A stretch of 64,000 nucleotides of DNA from Phytopythium helicoides. Taxonomy: Eukaryota; Oomycota; Peronosporomycetes; Pythiales; Pythiaceae. Of the stretch, positions 45,159-56,180 are shown piece by piece (position 1 is the stretch's first letter; every line of letters starts with the position of its first letter). Below the pieces are notes generated by a model, which searched no databases, had not been told where the DNA came from, and was given only the letters and a program-made list of their open reading frames with translations. The position numbers were made by a program, and so were the translations under genes. The stretch spans positions 1 to 64,000 of the forward strand of contig JANFNE010000001.1 of the NCBI GenBank assembly GCA_024867545.1, read 5' to 3'.

Positions 45159-48100
45159 TTAGCGCAGTGAATCAAGAGAGCTCCCAGCACACGAATGTGA
45201 GCGTACCGGTCCATAGCTGACCTCAACGCGGACATTGTCGGAGGTGAAAGGTGCTGCAGTGGTCAGCAGCACTCCAACACGAAATTTGGTGGCTTGGTCC
45301 TGGCTACGCTTCCCTGGGAACTTCAAAAACTGAGCCCATAAAACCTTCTCTGTCGCTTCCAGTGATAGCCCCACGCTCGTCGACAGTTGGCGCAGCTCAC
45401 GCAAGAAACCGAATGCCTGGGACACATAATTTTCCAGGAGTTGCGCATTTAAGCACAGTCGTCCGGATCGGTCATGCGCGCCAGCACGCCCTCTGGCTTC
45501 TCCCACGACGACAGCAAGGCGAGCAGAGTCAAACAAATGCCGCTGCACCAACAACACAACATCTTGATCTGGAGCCAGGTACACACTTTGCTTGCGACGC
45601 TTGATGGTCTCGCGCGCCTTTAGTACAGCAGAGTACGGGGCATCGTCGTTTGGAGCGTTGATGGCAATCAACAGCTCAACATCCACATCAAACAGCACGT
45701 CTTCGAGTTTTGTTGTCAGCTTCACGAGCGCTGGCGTCGCCTCCGCAACGTGCCACCCTGAAAGCCTTTCTTGAATGGAAAACATCTCCTCTTTCTCAAG
45801 CAGTTCGTGCTGTGTGCGAGTAGCCTTCGTAGCCGTGACCGGCTCCAGCTCTTGTGCGAGACCTTCGAGGCCCTGCAGTCGCGTTTGAAGAGTATTTTCT
45901 TCCATCGACAATGCTGCGCACTTGTGCTCCAGTGTCGCAACTGACGCGGCATATTCATTCCGCACGGTCTGCTGCTCCTCAATGGCATCCAATAGTTGGG
46001 ACATTTGCTTCTCGCGGTCGATGAGTTCCTGGATTGCCGCGGCCTCGCTCTCTCTTCGCAATTTTTCACTCGAAAGTGATGATTTCAAAGCCTCCACGTC
46101 TGCCTCGAGTGCGCGTTCAACTCCCGAAAGCTTCTCCGCCATTTTCGACTCCATTTTAGCGCGCCATTGGCACCATCCACTCCGAGCATTTGCCGCTTCG
46201 GTAGCATGCAGGTCTTTCACAGCCTGCTTGACGTCGTCTGCAAGCCGCTCATCGCCAAGAAATGATGGTGCTACCTCGCCCATAAGCGTTGGAAGCACCT
46301 CCGCCAACCCCGTCGACCACGATGTAAGCTCCTTCGAATGCCACTCCACGACGTTGGCGCACGCGTCAGACGCAGCCATCCAACCGATTCCAGAGCCAGC
46401 GCTGTCCACATCCGACTCGAAAAACTTGGAGACGCTAGTGAGAGATGTCTGTGTCTTCTCTAAATCGACCAATGCCAGCAATTCCTCAAATGATATGGAG
46501 GGAACAGTGATAGCATCGCTGCTCACTCCGTCAGCGGAGCTTTCATCTTCCATCGCTTCAAATTGAGACGATAAGTTTACCGCCACGGGTGACTTGCCAT
46601 GCTCGTCCTCTTCGTCGCTATCCTGGAGGCTTGACACAATACTCATGAGGCTTTGCCGCGACAAATCTCCACGACTATCCGTTTCCTCCTGGATCGTGCC
46701 AAGTGTCGGATCCTGACCCCTTGACTGGGATGCAATTTCGTAGGCAGCTGACTCAGCGAGCAAGTCGCCCAAACTCCCCAGCTCGACTGTATGATCTTCC
46801 TCCACTGCTGATTTTCGTGCTGAAGATTGAACATTGCTTGCCATCATCCGAATGGTTTGCTGAAGCGCCGCTGAAGCTTGGAAAGAGTGTTCCCCTGTGA
46901 TCTCCATATCTTCGCCAGCATCGGATGACTCCGACGAATCCGCGTACGGAATCTGAACCTGGGAAGTAGAAGCCCCCTCAGCAAGGAACGACGACTGAGA
47001 GGCTGGAGCAGCTGCTGTGACCTTAGGTAGAGAGATTCCTGTTGACAGGAAGGAGCTGTTTCCGATGGCACTAGCGCGACGTTTTCGTCGTGCTTCTTTC
47101 TGGTTGTCGAGTGGGCTGACGCCTCGTAAACTGTAGCGGCGGCGGGCTTGGGTCGGGGATCTTGCAACCACCATGCTCGATCGACGGTTGTTTGCGTCAG
47201 TGTTTGCACTCTCCTGGTTTGGTTCTGGGTCGGGTGAGCGCGCATCTGCTTCGTCGAGAATCGAAGAGTTCAGTGACGTTTCTTCATCATCTGGAGAGCT
47301 GGGGCGATCCAGCGGGAACATGGCGCGGGCTTTGTGAGCATTCATGGGCGTCATTGACGTCGAGGGGGACCCGAAGTTGAACTCAGCTCCTTGAGGTGGC
47401 CCAAAGTTGACAGACTTGGTCGGAGTGGTTTGATCCTTTGCACGCTTTCGCGCGCTCAGGATCCCTCGCAGTGGTGCTCGACGAGGGTCTTGGCCAGGTG
47501 ATAGCGGCATTGTAGGAGAAGTTGCTGCCTCTTCGTTGCGAGTCCTCGAACGCGTGTTTTGACTTGGGCTCGAAAAAGCATCATCTCCTTGTGTTCTCGA
47601 TGGAGAGCGGCTCATACGAGACGCAACGTCTTCTGAATCCTCCGCCTTATGCTCGCTCGACTCTTCGGATGACTTAGCACGTTTAGAAGCTGGCACTTCC
47701 TCGGCAACTGCGTCAAACGCGTTAGTTCGTTTACGCGCTCCAGTGACGCGGGAAGGACTCGGGCTTTTGCGACGATCTTCGCTCATATTAATGTTCCCCA
47801 GCACGCTATTCAGCTCCTCCAGCTCGTTGTCACCAATAGTCTGTCGCCTTTCAGCATCGTCACCTGCTGCAGTCGCCTCCGAGTCGTCGTGCAGACGCGA
47901 GATTTCCCTCGGATCGAGTGTAGACCGCCTAGTTTCAACCTGCTTCGGCGACTGCTGGTTTGGGTGGCTTGCGATTGTTTGTCTCCGCGCCGATTCGGCT
48001 AGGAATTGCGATGGCTCCTGCCGAGACTCGTGCAGCTCTGCCAGGATGGAGTCAGCGTCTGTAGGCTCAATCGTAGCGCGGCGTCCTGGAGAAGCCACAA

Positions 48101-48866
48101 CCGAGTCTACGAGCGTCGATTGCTCCAGGATGTGCACATACTCACCCGTCTTCTCTTCTTCCTCCTCCTCGACCTCAGCGGGGTTTTCTTCCGGCTCGTC
48201 AGTCGCTTGCTGGTTCAGAAGGCTGGATGAGAAGAGCCCTGCCGTGAAGCTGTCGGTCACCGACTGGCGCCGCTCCGAGTCTTCCTGCACTACTGTGTTA
48301 CCGTGTTTAGCAGGAGACGTGCGCTTGGACGGCGACGGGCGTGCGCGCTTCTTCTCGGGCGACTTGCGCGAGGGCGACCGCGTACTAGCCGTCGCCTGCT
48401 CCAGCCCCGGAGACCTGCTCTGTCTGCGCGTGCGCCTCGGCGACGGCGAGGCCGCGACCGCCGCCGTCTCCCTGAGTTCCATGCGCGAGGACTCGACCAG
48501 CTCCTTCATCTGCGCGACGTCCGCCACGCTGAGTCCCTGGCTGTCGCCCTCGTCTGCGCCGCTCTCGCCCGCCATGCCGCGCAGCAGCCGGCGTAGCGCC
48601 GTGGGCGAGGCCGTGTCGTTCTCGGCCAGCGCCGCGTCGGCCGCCAGCAGCTGCGACGCGCGCGTGGGCGACAGCGTGCGGTAGTGCTCGGCGTCCGCGT
48701 CCTCCTCCGGCTCGTCCTCCTGCTGCGGTGACGCGCCGCCGCCCTCCCGCTCAGCGCCCACAGCCCGCGCCAGGCCCAGCAGCTCGCGCTGCAGCGCGCT
48801 CGTCACCGTGTCGCGCCGCCGGACGCGCGGCGTCGCCAGCGAGGGCACGGCGTCCCCGTCCGCCAT
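45159..48866 (-). CDS. KNL1/Spc7-like outer kinetochore protein
   Basis: 1235 residues in one exon, ATG at 48866. The first 800 residues are low-complexity and Ser/Glu-rich with many proline-directed sites. GILSARKR followed by TKSVNFGPP (about residues 465-490) resembles the SILK and RVxF motifs that dock protein phosphatase 1 in KNL1. EDMEITGEHSF (about 653) is a MELT-type motif. The last 400 residues open with SFEELLALVDLE, as in Spc7/KNL1 C-terminal regions, then a coiled coil (about 925-1015) and a region with GWHVAEATPAL and DVLFDVDVELLIA that fits RWD domains. It would link microtubules and checkpoint proteins to the Mis12 complex. The sequence is divergent, so the call rests on architecture. 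Confidence 0.68.
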   Translation of the reverse strand: MADGDAVPSLATPRVRRRDTVTSALQRELLGLARAVGAEREGGGASPQQEDEPEEDADAEHYRTLSPTRASQLLAADAALAENDTASPTALRRLLRGMAGESGADEGDSQGLSVADVAQMKELVESSRMELRETAAVAASPSPRRTRRQSRSPGLEQATASTRSPSRKSPEKKRARPSPSKRTSPAKHGNTVVQEDSERRQSVTDSFTAGLFSSSLLNQQATDEPEENPAEVEEEEEEKTGEYVHILEQSTLVDSVVASPGRRATIEPTDADSILAELHESRQEPSQFLAESARRQTIASHPNQQSPKQVETRRSTLDPREISRLHDDSEATAAGDDAERRQTIGDNELEELNSVLGNINMSEDRRKSPSPSRVTGARKRTNAFDAVAEEVPASKRAKSSEESSEHKAEDSEDVASRMSRSPSRTQGDDAFSSPSQNTRSRTRNEEAATSPTMPLSPGQDPRRAPLRGILSARKRAKDQTTPTKSVNFGPPQGAEFNFGSPSTSMTPMNAHKARAMFPLDRPSSPDDEETSLNSSILDEADARSPDPEPNQESANTDANNRRSSMVVARSPTQARRRYSLRGVSPLDNQKEARRKRRASAIGNSSFLSTGISLPKVTAAAPASQSSFLAEGASTSQVQIPYADSSESSDAGEDMEITGEHSFQASAALQQTIRMMASNVQSSARKSAVEEDHTVELGSLGDLLAESAAYEIASQSRGQDPTLGTIQEETDSRGDLSRQSLMSIVSSLQDSDEEDEHGKSPVAVNLSSQFEAMEDESSADGVSSDAITVPSISFEELLALVDLEKTQTSLTSVSKFFESDVDSAGSGIGWMAASDACANVVEWHSKELTSWSTGLAEVLPTLMGEVAPSFLGDERLADDVKQAVKDLHATEAANARSGWCQWRAKMESKMAEKLSGVERALEADVEALKSSLSSEKLRRESEAAAIQELIDREKQMSQLLDAIEEQQTVRNEYAASVATLEHKCAALSMEENTLQTRLQGLEGLAQELEPVTATKATRTQHELLEKEEMFSIQERLSGWHVAEATPALVKLTTKLEDVLFDVDVELLIAINAPNDDAPYSAVLKARETIKRRKQSVYLAPDQDVVLLVQRHLFDSARLAVVVGEARGRAGAHDRSGRLCLNAQLLENYVSQAFGFLRELRQLSTSVGLSLEATEKVLWAQFLKFPGKRSQDQATKFRVGVLLTTAAPFTSDNVRVEVSYGPVRSHSCAGSSLDSLR

Positions 48867-49187
48867 GCCGTCGTCGTCCTTTCTCGCCCGGCGCTTTCAA
48901 ATGGCGGCCGATTTCAAAACGCGCGGTAAAATTTCCCCCCTCGGCGGTCCGCAACATACGGTGTGTATTTTGAGTTTTGGTGCTGACAATGCCCTTTTTA
49001 ATGCGGACTGTGGGGGATTTGAAAATCGATACCCTGCCACCCGAGCACTATTCGTTCTACCAGGCTGGGACATCCATTCCTACAGGTCTTTCAGTCAGCC
49101 AATGAGGAGGCAGAGCTCCACCACCAATCAAAACAGAAGCGCCGCGGTTCCATCGCACTTCCACATCGAGCGAGCGCCGCAGCGAAC
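48867..49187. other. Divergent promoter region
   Basis: 321 bases between divergent starts of the kinetochore gene and the helicase gene. A T-rich block near 48970-49000 is present. No gene and no confident initiator is seen. Confidence 0.45.
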
Positions 49188-50840
49188 ATGTCGACGCCCG
49201 AGGATGCCAAGGCGCAGCGCAAGGCGGAGAAGAAGCTGAAGAAGGCGCAGCGCAAGGCCGAGGCTGAGGCGGTCGAGAAGAAGGCCAAGAAGGAGGCCAA
49301 GAAGGCTAAGAAGGAGGCCAAGCGCGCGAGAGAGGAGGCGGCGAACCCCGCCGAGGAGGCCCCCAAGAAGGCCAAGAAGAGCAAGAAGAGCAAGGGCGGC
49401 GAGGATGACGCGCCCACCTCCGACTTCTCCAATGGCCCGTTCCAGCAGCCCCCTGCCAGCGACGGCAGCTTCAAGAAGAGCTTCTACGTCGAGAGCACGG
49501 CCACGGCGCAGATGACCAACGAGCAGGTCTCGGCCTTCCACCAGGAGAACGAGATGACCATCAGCGGCAACAACTGCCTCTACCGCCCCGTGCTCGCCTT
49601 CTCGGACGTCAAGTTCGCCGACAAGCTCATGAAGATCACGCAGGGCTTCGACAAGCCCACGCCCATCCAGAGTCAGTGCTGGCCCATCCTTGCGTCCGGC
49701 CGCGACATCATCGGCATCGCCGAGACGGGCTCGGGCAAGACGCTTGCGTTCGCTATCCCCGGTCTCGTGCACATCGCGGACCAGAAGCCCATCTCAGCCA
49801 AGGTGCCAGGCCCGCGCATGCTTGTGGTCGCCCCGACGCGCGAGCTGGCTATGCAGAGCTCGGATGTCATCACGCAGGCTGGCAAGTTATGCGGACTCAA
49901 GAGCATCTGCATTTACGGTGGTGTGCCCAAGCACACGCAGAAGAAGGCGCTGCGTGAGGGCGTGCACGTCGTGGTCGCGACGCCAGGTCGCCTCAAGGAC
50001 CTGGTGGAGGACCACTCGTGTAACCTGTCCAAGGTGTCGTACGTGGTGCTGGACGAGGCCGATCGCATGCTTGACGAGGGTTTTGAAAAGGACATTCGCA
50101 AGATCATTGGTGAAACGCACCCCGAGCGGCAGATTGCCATGTTCAGTGCAACGTGGCCACAGTCGATTCAGGCGCTCGCGCACGAGTTCCTGAACGACCC
50201 TGTGAAGGTCACGATCGGTTCGGATGACCTTGCTGCGAGCCAGAACGTGACGCAGATCGTTGAGGTGGTCGAGGACCGCGCCCGTGACGCGCGCGTGCAT
50301 TCGCTGCTGCAAAAGTACCACTCGAGTCGCTCGAACCTGATCCTGCTGTTTGTGCTCTACAAGAAGGAGGCCGACCGCGTTGAGCGCATGCTGCGGCAAC
50401 GCGGCTGGACATGCGCCGCCATCCACGGTGATCGCACGCAGGAGCAGCGTACCCAGGCTGTCGAGAAGTTCAAGTCGGGCGAGATCCCGCTGCTGATCGC
50501 CACTGATGTCGCTGCGCGTGGTCTCGACATTCGCGGCGTTGAATACGTGCTCAACTACTCGTTCCCGCTCACGATCGAGGACTACGTGCACCGCATTGGA
50601 CGTACGGGTCGCGGTGGCAAGAAGGGCACGGCCCACACGTTCTTCACGGCCAACGATAAGCCCCGTGCTGGTGAGCTTGTCAACGTGCTGCGCGACTCCA
50701 ACCAGCCCGTACCGGCGGACCTGCTCAAGTTTGGCACTCACGTCAAGAAGAAGGAGCACAAGCTGTACGGTGCGTTCGCTAAGAACATTGACGCGAGCAA
50801 GAAGGCCACCAAGATCACGTTTGACAGCGACAACGAATGA
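49188..50840 (+). CDS. DEAD-box RNA helicase, Dbp3-like
   Basis: 550 residues, one exon. The first 75 residues are Lys/Glu/Ala-rich, as in yeast Dbp3. Helicase motifs appear in order: Q motif (GFDKPTPIQSQCWP), motif I AETGSGKT, Ia PTRELA, Ib TPGR, II DEAD, III SAT, V ARGLDI and VI HRIGRTGR. The two RecA-like domains span about 135-500. The protein ends with a short basic-acidic tail. Expected role: ATP-driven remodelling of pre-ribosomal RNA in the nucleolus. The DEAD-box call is certain; the Dbp3 assignment, against Dbp2-type proteins, rests on the Lys-rich N terminus and short C terminus. Confidence 0.93.
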   Translation: MSTPEDAKAQRKAEKKLKKAQRKAEAEAVEKKAKKEAKKAKKEAKRAREEAANPAEEAPKKAKKSKKSKGGEDDAPTSDFSNGPFQQPPASDGSFKKSFYVESTATAQMTNEQVSAFHQENEMTISGNNCLYRPVLAFSDVKFADKLMKITQGFDKPTPIQSQCWPILASGRDIIGIAETGSGKTLAFAIPGLVHIADQKPISAKVPGPRMLVVAPTRELAMQSSDVITQAGKLCGLKSICIYGGVPKHTQKKALREGVHVVVATPGRLKDLVEDHSCNLSKVSYVVLDEADRMLDEGFEKDIRKIIGETHPERQIAMFSATWPQSIQALAHEFLNDPVKVTIGSDDLAASQNVTQIVEVVEDRARDARVHSLLQKYHSSRSNLILLFVLYKKEADRVERMLRQRGWTCAAIHGDRTQEQRTQAVEKFKSGEIPLLIATDVAARGLDIRGVEYVLNYSFPLTIEDYVHRIGRTGRGGKKGTAHTFFTANDKPRAGELVNVLRDSNQPVPADLLKFGTHVKKKEHKLYGAFAKNIDASKKATKITFDSDNE

Positions 50841-51170
50841 TTTCTCCAATGTGTATTCCTAATAGACGATGAGTAGTTTTTTCGCTTGCAGTCACTGTCG
50901 AGTAGATGTGGGCTTGCACCGTTGCCTTGTACAATTACACCGACTACCACCAACAGACATTGCTGCCAAATTCTGTCAGAGACAAAGAGTGAGCCTCTCG
51001 TAAAGAAAGCCAGCATGACACGCTTGGCAGCGATGTCATTGCAGTGTGCCATGTCGTGTGGCATCATCTGAAAGCTCACCTCTCAAAACAACTTCAACTT
51101 GTAACGCCCCACGAAGCTCGCGTGCGACTCGTCGCCTCTTGCTGGCGAGGAACACCAGCAGCCAGGAAGC
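50841..51170. other. Spacer before the BBS8 gene
   Basis: 330 bases between genes on the same strand. No gene or convincing regulatory motif is seen. Confidence 0.45.
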
Positions 51171-52860
51171 ATGCCGAGTGCACGAGACGACTTTGACGCG
51201 TTCGACCAGGTGGACCCGTTCTATCTGGCGCTGTTGCGTTCCCGCCAGCGGCGCTTTGACGACTGCATCGAGATCTGCACGGGCATCCTCGCGCAGAACC
51301 CGTACGACCAGGTACGTCTTCGATTCCCACGCGCACAGCGACCTCCGCAGCCTCCAACTCAGCTTCGCACTCGATGTAGGCCGCGTGGGTGACCAAAACC
51401 AAGGCTCTGACGCAGCAGAGCTACATCGACGACTCGGAGCTCGAAGAAGACGGTGCGGCAGACCTGCTGCTCGACGACAATGTGCTCGCGTCAATGCCGC
51501 GGCCAGGCACTTCACTTAACCGACCCAATACTCGAGCTAGCTCTGGTGGTGCAGACCCTGGGCTCCGCCCCATGACGGCATCTGGTCGGCCTCTCAGCGG
51601 CTTTGCTCGCCCGGGAACAGGATCTCGCCCTGGCACAGGCAGCATGTCAGTTGATCGAGCGCTGCAGGGATCGAGACCCGGTACTTCCCGTCCAGCTACG
51701 ACTCTGGGACGGCAAGTCCGGCTTGGCACGGCGTCCATGCAGCAGATCGAGGGCTCAGGCGTGTTCATCGACGTGAATCGTCTCGACTTGAAGCGGTACG
51801 CGACTCGCCCGGCCATCGCCAAGGCGCTCATCGACTACTTGCTGTACCACGAGCACAACCCTCGCAAAGCACTGGAGCTCGCCGCCGAGGCGACAGTAGC
51901 CGCCGACTACAAGGACTGGTGGTGGAAGGCACGTCTGGGCAAGTGCTACTACCAGCTCGGGCTATTCCGAGACGCCGAGAAGCAGTTCGAGTCGTCATTG
52001 AGGAACCAAGAGATGGTCATCACGCTGCTCGAACTCGGCAAAGTCTACCTTCGGCTGGACCAGCCCAACACGGCGCTCGAGCGTTATGAGAAGGCTCGTG
52101 ACCGATTTCCAGGCGACACACAGCTGCTGGTAGCCACCGCACGCGTGCATGACATGCTCAACGACATGGACAAGAGCGTGACCGTGTACAAGGACGTGCT
52201 GGTGCTTGACGCGTCCAATATCGAGGCCATTGCGTGCCTTGCGTCTAACTACTTCTACTCGGACCACCCCGAGGTGGCGCTGCGCTACTACCGGCGTCTG
52301 CTGCAGATGGACGTGGCCACGGCCGAGCTCTGGTGCAACCTCGGGCTCTGCTGCTTCTACGCATCACAGTATGACCTCACGCTCTCGTGCTTTGACCGAG
52401 CGCTGGCGCTCGCGTCGGACGACGTCATGGCCGACGTCTGGTACAACATCGGGCAGGTGGCTGTAGGCATCGGCGACCTAGGCCTCGCCTACCAGGCCTT
52501 CAAGATCGCTGTGTCGGTAGACGCCAACCACGCCGAGTCGTACAACAACCTTGGCGTGCTCGAGCTGCGCAAGGGCAACCTCGAACAGGCTCGCGCCAAC
52601 TTTCAGCTCGCCGAGTCGCTCGCCGACTTCATGTTCGAGCCCAGCTACAACCGCGGTGCGTGGCTTGTTGGTGAAGGTGATGGTGAGGAAAGACAAGAGA
52701 CTGACCTTGCGCTGCAAACATCGCAGCACTGCTCGCGTACAAGCTCGGGGATTTCCACGACTCGTTCACCAAGGTCAACCGCGCGCTGGGCACGTACCCG
52801 ACGCACAGCGACTCGCTCGAGCTCAAGAAGCAGCTGCAGCAGTTCCTCACCATGCTCTAG
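51171..52860 (+). CDS. TTC8: BBSome subunit BBS8 (TTC8)
   Basis: Three exons (51171-51311, 51380-52655, 52727-52860; introns of 68 and 71 bases) give 516 residues, the usual length of BBS8. The N terminus reads ...NPYDQAAWVTKTKALT, matching the conserved start, and the exon joins restore family sequence on both sides. The Arg/Pro/Gly-rich segment with repeated RPGT and GRPLSGFARPGT, then VRLGTASM, is typical of BBS8. KDWWWKARLGKCYYQLG opens the TPR array (about 170-490), which ends in LKKQLQQFLTML. The BBSome carries membrane cargo in cilia, so this fits an organism with flagellate zoospores. It converges with the PP2A gene. Confidence 0.93.
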
Positions 52861-53023
52861 TTGGACTGCACGTGCGACTCCAAGCAGCAATACATCAGAT
52901 CTGTTGCCGTTACTCCTGTCCATGCAAGCCTACCGAAAGCTTCATCCGCCTCAACATACACTGTGCTCGAGCTGCCGCTGGACGCCGGCAGCACCGACGA
53001 GACCCAGGCGAACGCCGCGACGA

Positions 53024-53983
53024 CTACAAGAAGTAGTCGGGCGTGCGCTTCTTCTCGTTGAACGTGCTGTCGCGCGGGGCCGGGTCGAACTGGATGAACT
53101 TGCACGTGTCGTACACCTTGTCGCCCGTGCGGTCGCACATGACCTCGTCGATCTCCATGAGACCGGCCTGGTTGCCGCAGCGGTAGCAGTAGTTGGGTGC
53201 GCTGAAGATGGTCACGACGCCGCGGTTGTGCGCCCACTGATAGCCCTCCATCACCAGCTGGTGCGCACGCGCCACGAACGTGAGGCCGTTGCTGCGGTTG
53301 AACTGCTCCGTGATATCCTGGCCAAACGTGTAGCCGGCACCGCGCGGCGAGATGCCCCATCCTCCGCGGTCGTCGGGGTCCGACCAGACAAGGTCGCACA
53401 TGGGTCCCTCGTGCGGCACCTCCTGCACACGGTCGAGCGCGCGCGCGTGATCGAGCGTGTCGATGGAGGGCGAGAGACCGCCGTGCATGCAGAAGACGCG
53501 GTTCTCGATGAGCGCCGTCATTGGCAGGTGGTCAAAGAGGTCGGTGAAGTACTTCCATACGTTGGCGTTGCCATACTTGCGCAGGCACTCGTCGTAGAAG
53601 CCGTAGACCTGCGTGATCTGGCGCGACTCGTGGTTGCCGCGCAGGATCGTGATGCGCTCCGGGTAGCGCAGCTTTAGCGCCACGAGCAGCGACACGCTCT
53701 CGAGCGAGTAGTACCCGCGGTCGACGTAGTCGCCCATGAACAGGTAGTTGGTGTCGGGGCACTGGCCGCCTATCCGGAAGAGCTCGAGCAGGTCGTAGAA
53801 CTGCCCGTGGATGTCGCCGCAGACCGTCACGGGGCACCGCACGGGCTGCACGTTCGACTCGGCCGCCAGGATCTCCTTAGCCTTCTGGCACAGCTCGTAG
53901 ATCTCGGTCTCCGTCAGGTTCTCGGCACGCCGCAGGCGGTCGATCTGCGCGTCCAGCATCTTCATCTCGCCGCGCGCGTCCAT
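53024..53983 (-). CDS. Serine/threonine protein phosphatase 2A catalytic subunit
   Basis: 319 residues, one exon. The ATG at 53983 is chosen; the open frame further upstream is basic and Pro-rich and unlike the family. Metal-binding motifs GDIHGQ, GDYVDRG and GNHE are present, as are [11 protein letters not shown] and the exact PP2A-type C terminus TPDYFL, whose final leucine is normally methylated and controls regulatory subunit binding. The first residues ([17 protein letters not shown]) are slightly longer than in animal PP2A. It would act as the core of many trimeric phosphatases. Confidence 0.96.
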   Translation of the reverse strand: MDARGEMKMLDAQIDRLRRAENLTETEIYELCQKAKEILAAESNVQPVRCPVTVCGDIHGQFYDLLELFRIGGQCPDTNYLFMGDYVDRGYYSLESVSLLVALKLRYPERITILRGNHESRQITQVYGFYDECLRKYGNANVWKYFTDLFDHLPMTALIENRVFCMHGGLSPSIDTLDHARALDRVQEVPHEGPMCDLVWSDPDDRGGWGISPRGAGYTFGQDITEQFNRSNGLTFVARAHQLVMEGYQWAHNRGVVTIFSAPNYCYRCGNQAGLMEIDEVMCDRTGDKVYDTCKFIQFDPAPRDSTFNEKKRTPDYFL

Positions 53984-54462
53984 TCTGGAGCTTCTGGTGC
54001 GAGTTTCGCGGCGGGACCGGCACGGATCGGGAGCGCAGGAGCGCGGCTTCTCGGGCGGCGACGCGTGCGGGGGGCGCGGGCGGCGGGGGCGGCGCGGCGC
54101 GGCGAGGGGCGAGCGACCAGCGGGCGCTCGGCTGGCTGCGCGGTGAGCGAGTGACTGAATACCGGGGGGAGAACGGAAGGGGGAGCGCGCAACAAGTATA
54201 CGGCCGGCAGCTACCACCATTCCGGCGGATTGGCGCGCTGGGATTGGGTGGAATAGTGCGGTACTTTCAGCGAATCACAGATCAATCGCCACATCAAAGT
54301 GGGACGCGAAACGACGCGGCCCGAAATAGATACAGCAATCTGCTTGAAGCTCTCCAAGAGCTCCGCGACGCGCGAGTCCACCTTTCCCCCACTTGCAGCC
54401 AGAGCTCGAAACGGACCGCCCAGCGGTCTGCGCCGCCGTCCACAATTCCGGGAAGCAGCACC
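53984..54462. other. Divergent promoter region
   Basis: 479 bases between the PP2A start and the next gene. The first 150 bases are strongly GC-rich (5' leader of the PP2A gene). No gene is recognised. Confidence 0.45.
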
Positions 54463-55984
54463 ATGTCGAGCGCCAGGAAGGGCAACTACGCGCCGAAGCG
54501 CGACGCCGGAGACAGCTTCGAGGAGCTCTCGGCCAAGCTTACGGCCGACTTGCGCAACCACGTCCGCTTCATGGTACGCCGCTCTGTCGTTTCGAGAGAC
54601 ACCAAGTGCGGGTACTGATTTCGTCCTCAATGCGTGGCAGGCCGACTACCCCGTGCTCTCGGACGACTGGGTCGTCATGGCCGAGCAGATCGGACGCATC
54701 GGGGACATCACCGAGATGGTTCGTGAAAAACTTGGACAGCGAGTAGTATATATTACAGCTCAAGAGACCTTGGAATGGCCTCGTCTAGGAGCGAACGCTT
54801 CCGAAGCAGCAGGACGCGACATTGTGGGAGTGCGAGGAGATCGCGCTGCGGTATGCAACCTGCTTCTTGAGCCTGAATGGTTTACCATCACGGAGCTGAT
54901 TAGAATTCGCCTGGATACAGATACTTGTTGGAAGACGGGAAACTCAACTTGTAGGTGCTGGACGCTATGGGTGCGGCCTCTTCGCCGCGTGCTCACGGTC
55001 CATTTTACTGTAGGTGCCTCCGGAATCTCGTCGAATACAATAGCTACTTGAAGAGCATGATTGAGCGCGGACCCGTCAAGGCGTCCACTATGGAGACGAT
55101 GGAGAAGTTCGAACGAGGCATGGGCCTCACACTTAAAAATGCTTGGCTGCATGCAGAAGCTGTCCAGGTGAGTCCAATATACGTTATTGAAATGCTGATC
55201 TAGGAGTTGAGCTGAGTCCATGCGCAGACAACCGACATCCCCTTGCTCATCGAGTATATTAGCGACGTACTCACTTATTGCCTTGAGCATCCACGGGTAC
55301 GATGAAAGCTTTGGAAAATTGGAATGATCGGGAACTTGGCATGACATTCTACCTGCACTCATGCAATAGTATCTCGCCAACAAGAAGATGGACAACAGCC
55401 AAGAGATCACGGTCATTCACTTTCTGCTTGGTCTCGCAAAGCAGCTAGACGCCATCGATGAGTCGAGGATCATGCCTCTCGTGGTTGAAAAGCGCATCTT
55501 CTCGCTCCTCGCCATGCACATGAGCAAGCACCTGAGCCTCCTCTCGGTATGGACACTGCTGCACATGCTGGTCGCATTCATTTTGCGAATAAGTGGTCTA
55601 ACGCTTTGCGCTCACTGTACAGTCTGACGATGTAGCGGCTGGCGCTGAAGCTTTGGCGCTGTTGTGCAACACGGAGGATTTCCAGTCCCACTCGGTAGGG
55701 TCTATTGCTTCGTGAGAGGTATGTGTGCTGTGCAAGTCGTCTCATTCCGAGCTGTGAACGCTGGATAGGAGTATTATATCGACTCTCCGGAGACCCAGTC
55801 GGCCCTCACTTCGCTCCACGGTGCGTTCCACATCCCCCATCGCCCTGCGTCTGAGCACAACTAACCCCGCTACGCTCGAGCAGAAGGATACCTGGAGGAA
55901 GCGACAGAGGACTTGGCCGTACGCAAGCTGCTGCGGCCGCTGCTGGACGCCGTTCGCCGCCTCCGCTCCCCGCGGCGCAAGTAG
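54463..55984 (+). CDS. Unrecognised helical protein, eight exons
   Basis: I do not recognise this protein. Eight exons join in one frame: 54463-54573, 54641-54718, 54955-55167, 55228-55296, 55370-55546, 55623-55694, 55769-55820 and 55884-55984. The product is 290 residues. All introns obey GT-AG; seven introns in 1.5 kb make this the most intron-dense gene in the window. The protein starts MSSARKGNYAPKR, and the rest is amphipathic helix without signal peptide or membrane segment, for example FLLGLAKQLDAIDESRIMPL. An armadillo/HEAT-like fold is plausible. It ends in a basic RRLRSPRRK. The third exon start could shift slightly. Confidence 0.72.
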
Positions 55985-56180
55985 CTCGGTTTGCGGGTCG
56001 CCCTCGCACGAATCAATCAAACATGGCTACACTTTGACATGATCTGAGCGATGGCATGTGTTCTGAGAGTGTGTGAAATCGCCTTGCGTGCACAAAACGT
56101 CACGCGGATCCCGTGACGCATTGTGCCCACATTGCGCTGCTCCTCCGCCCGACCTCGCCGCCCGCCGCTCGAGCCGCGCC

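Noticed and set aside
49887..50849. 320-codon open frame antisense to the DEAD-box helicase
   Set aside because: The helicase motifs on the plus strand explain the sequence.
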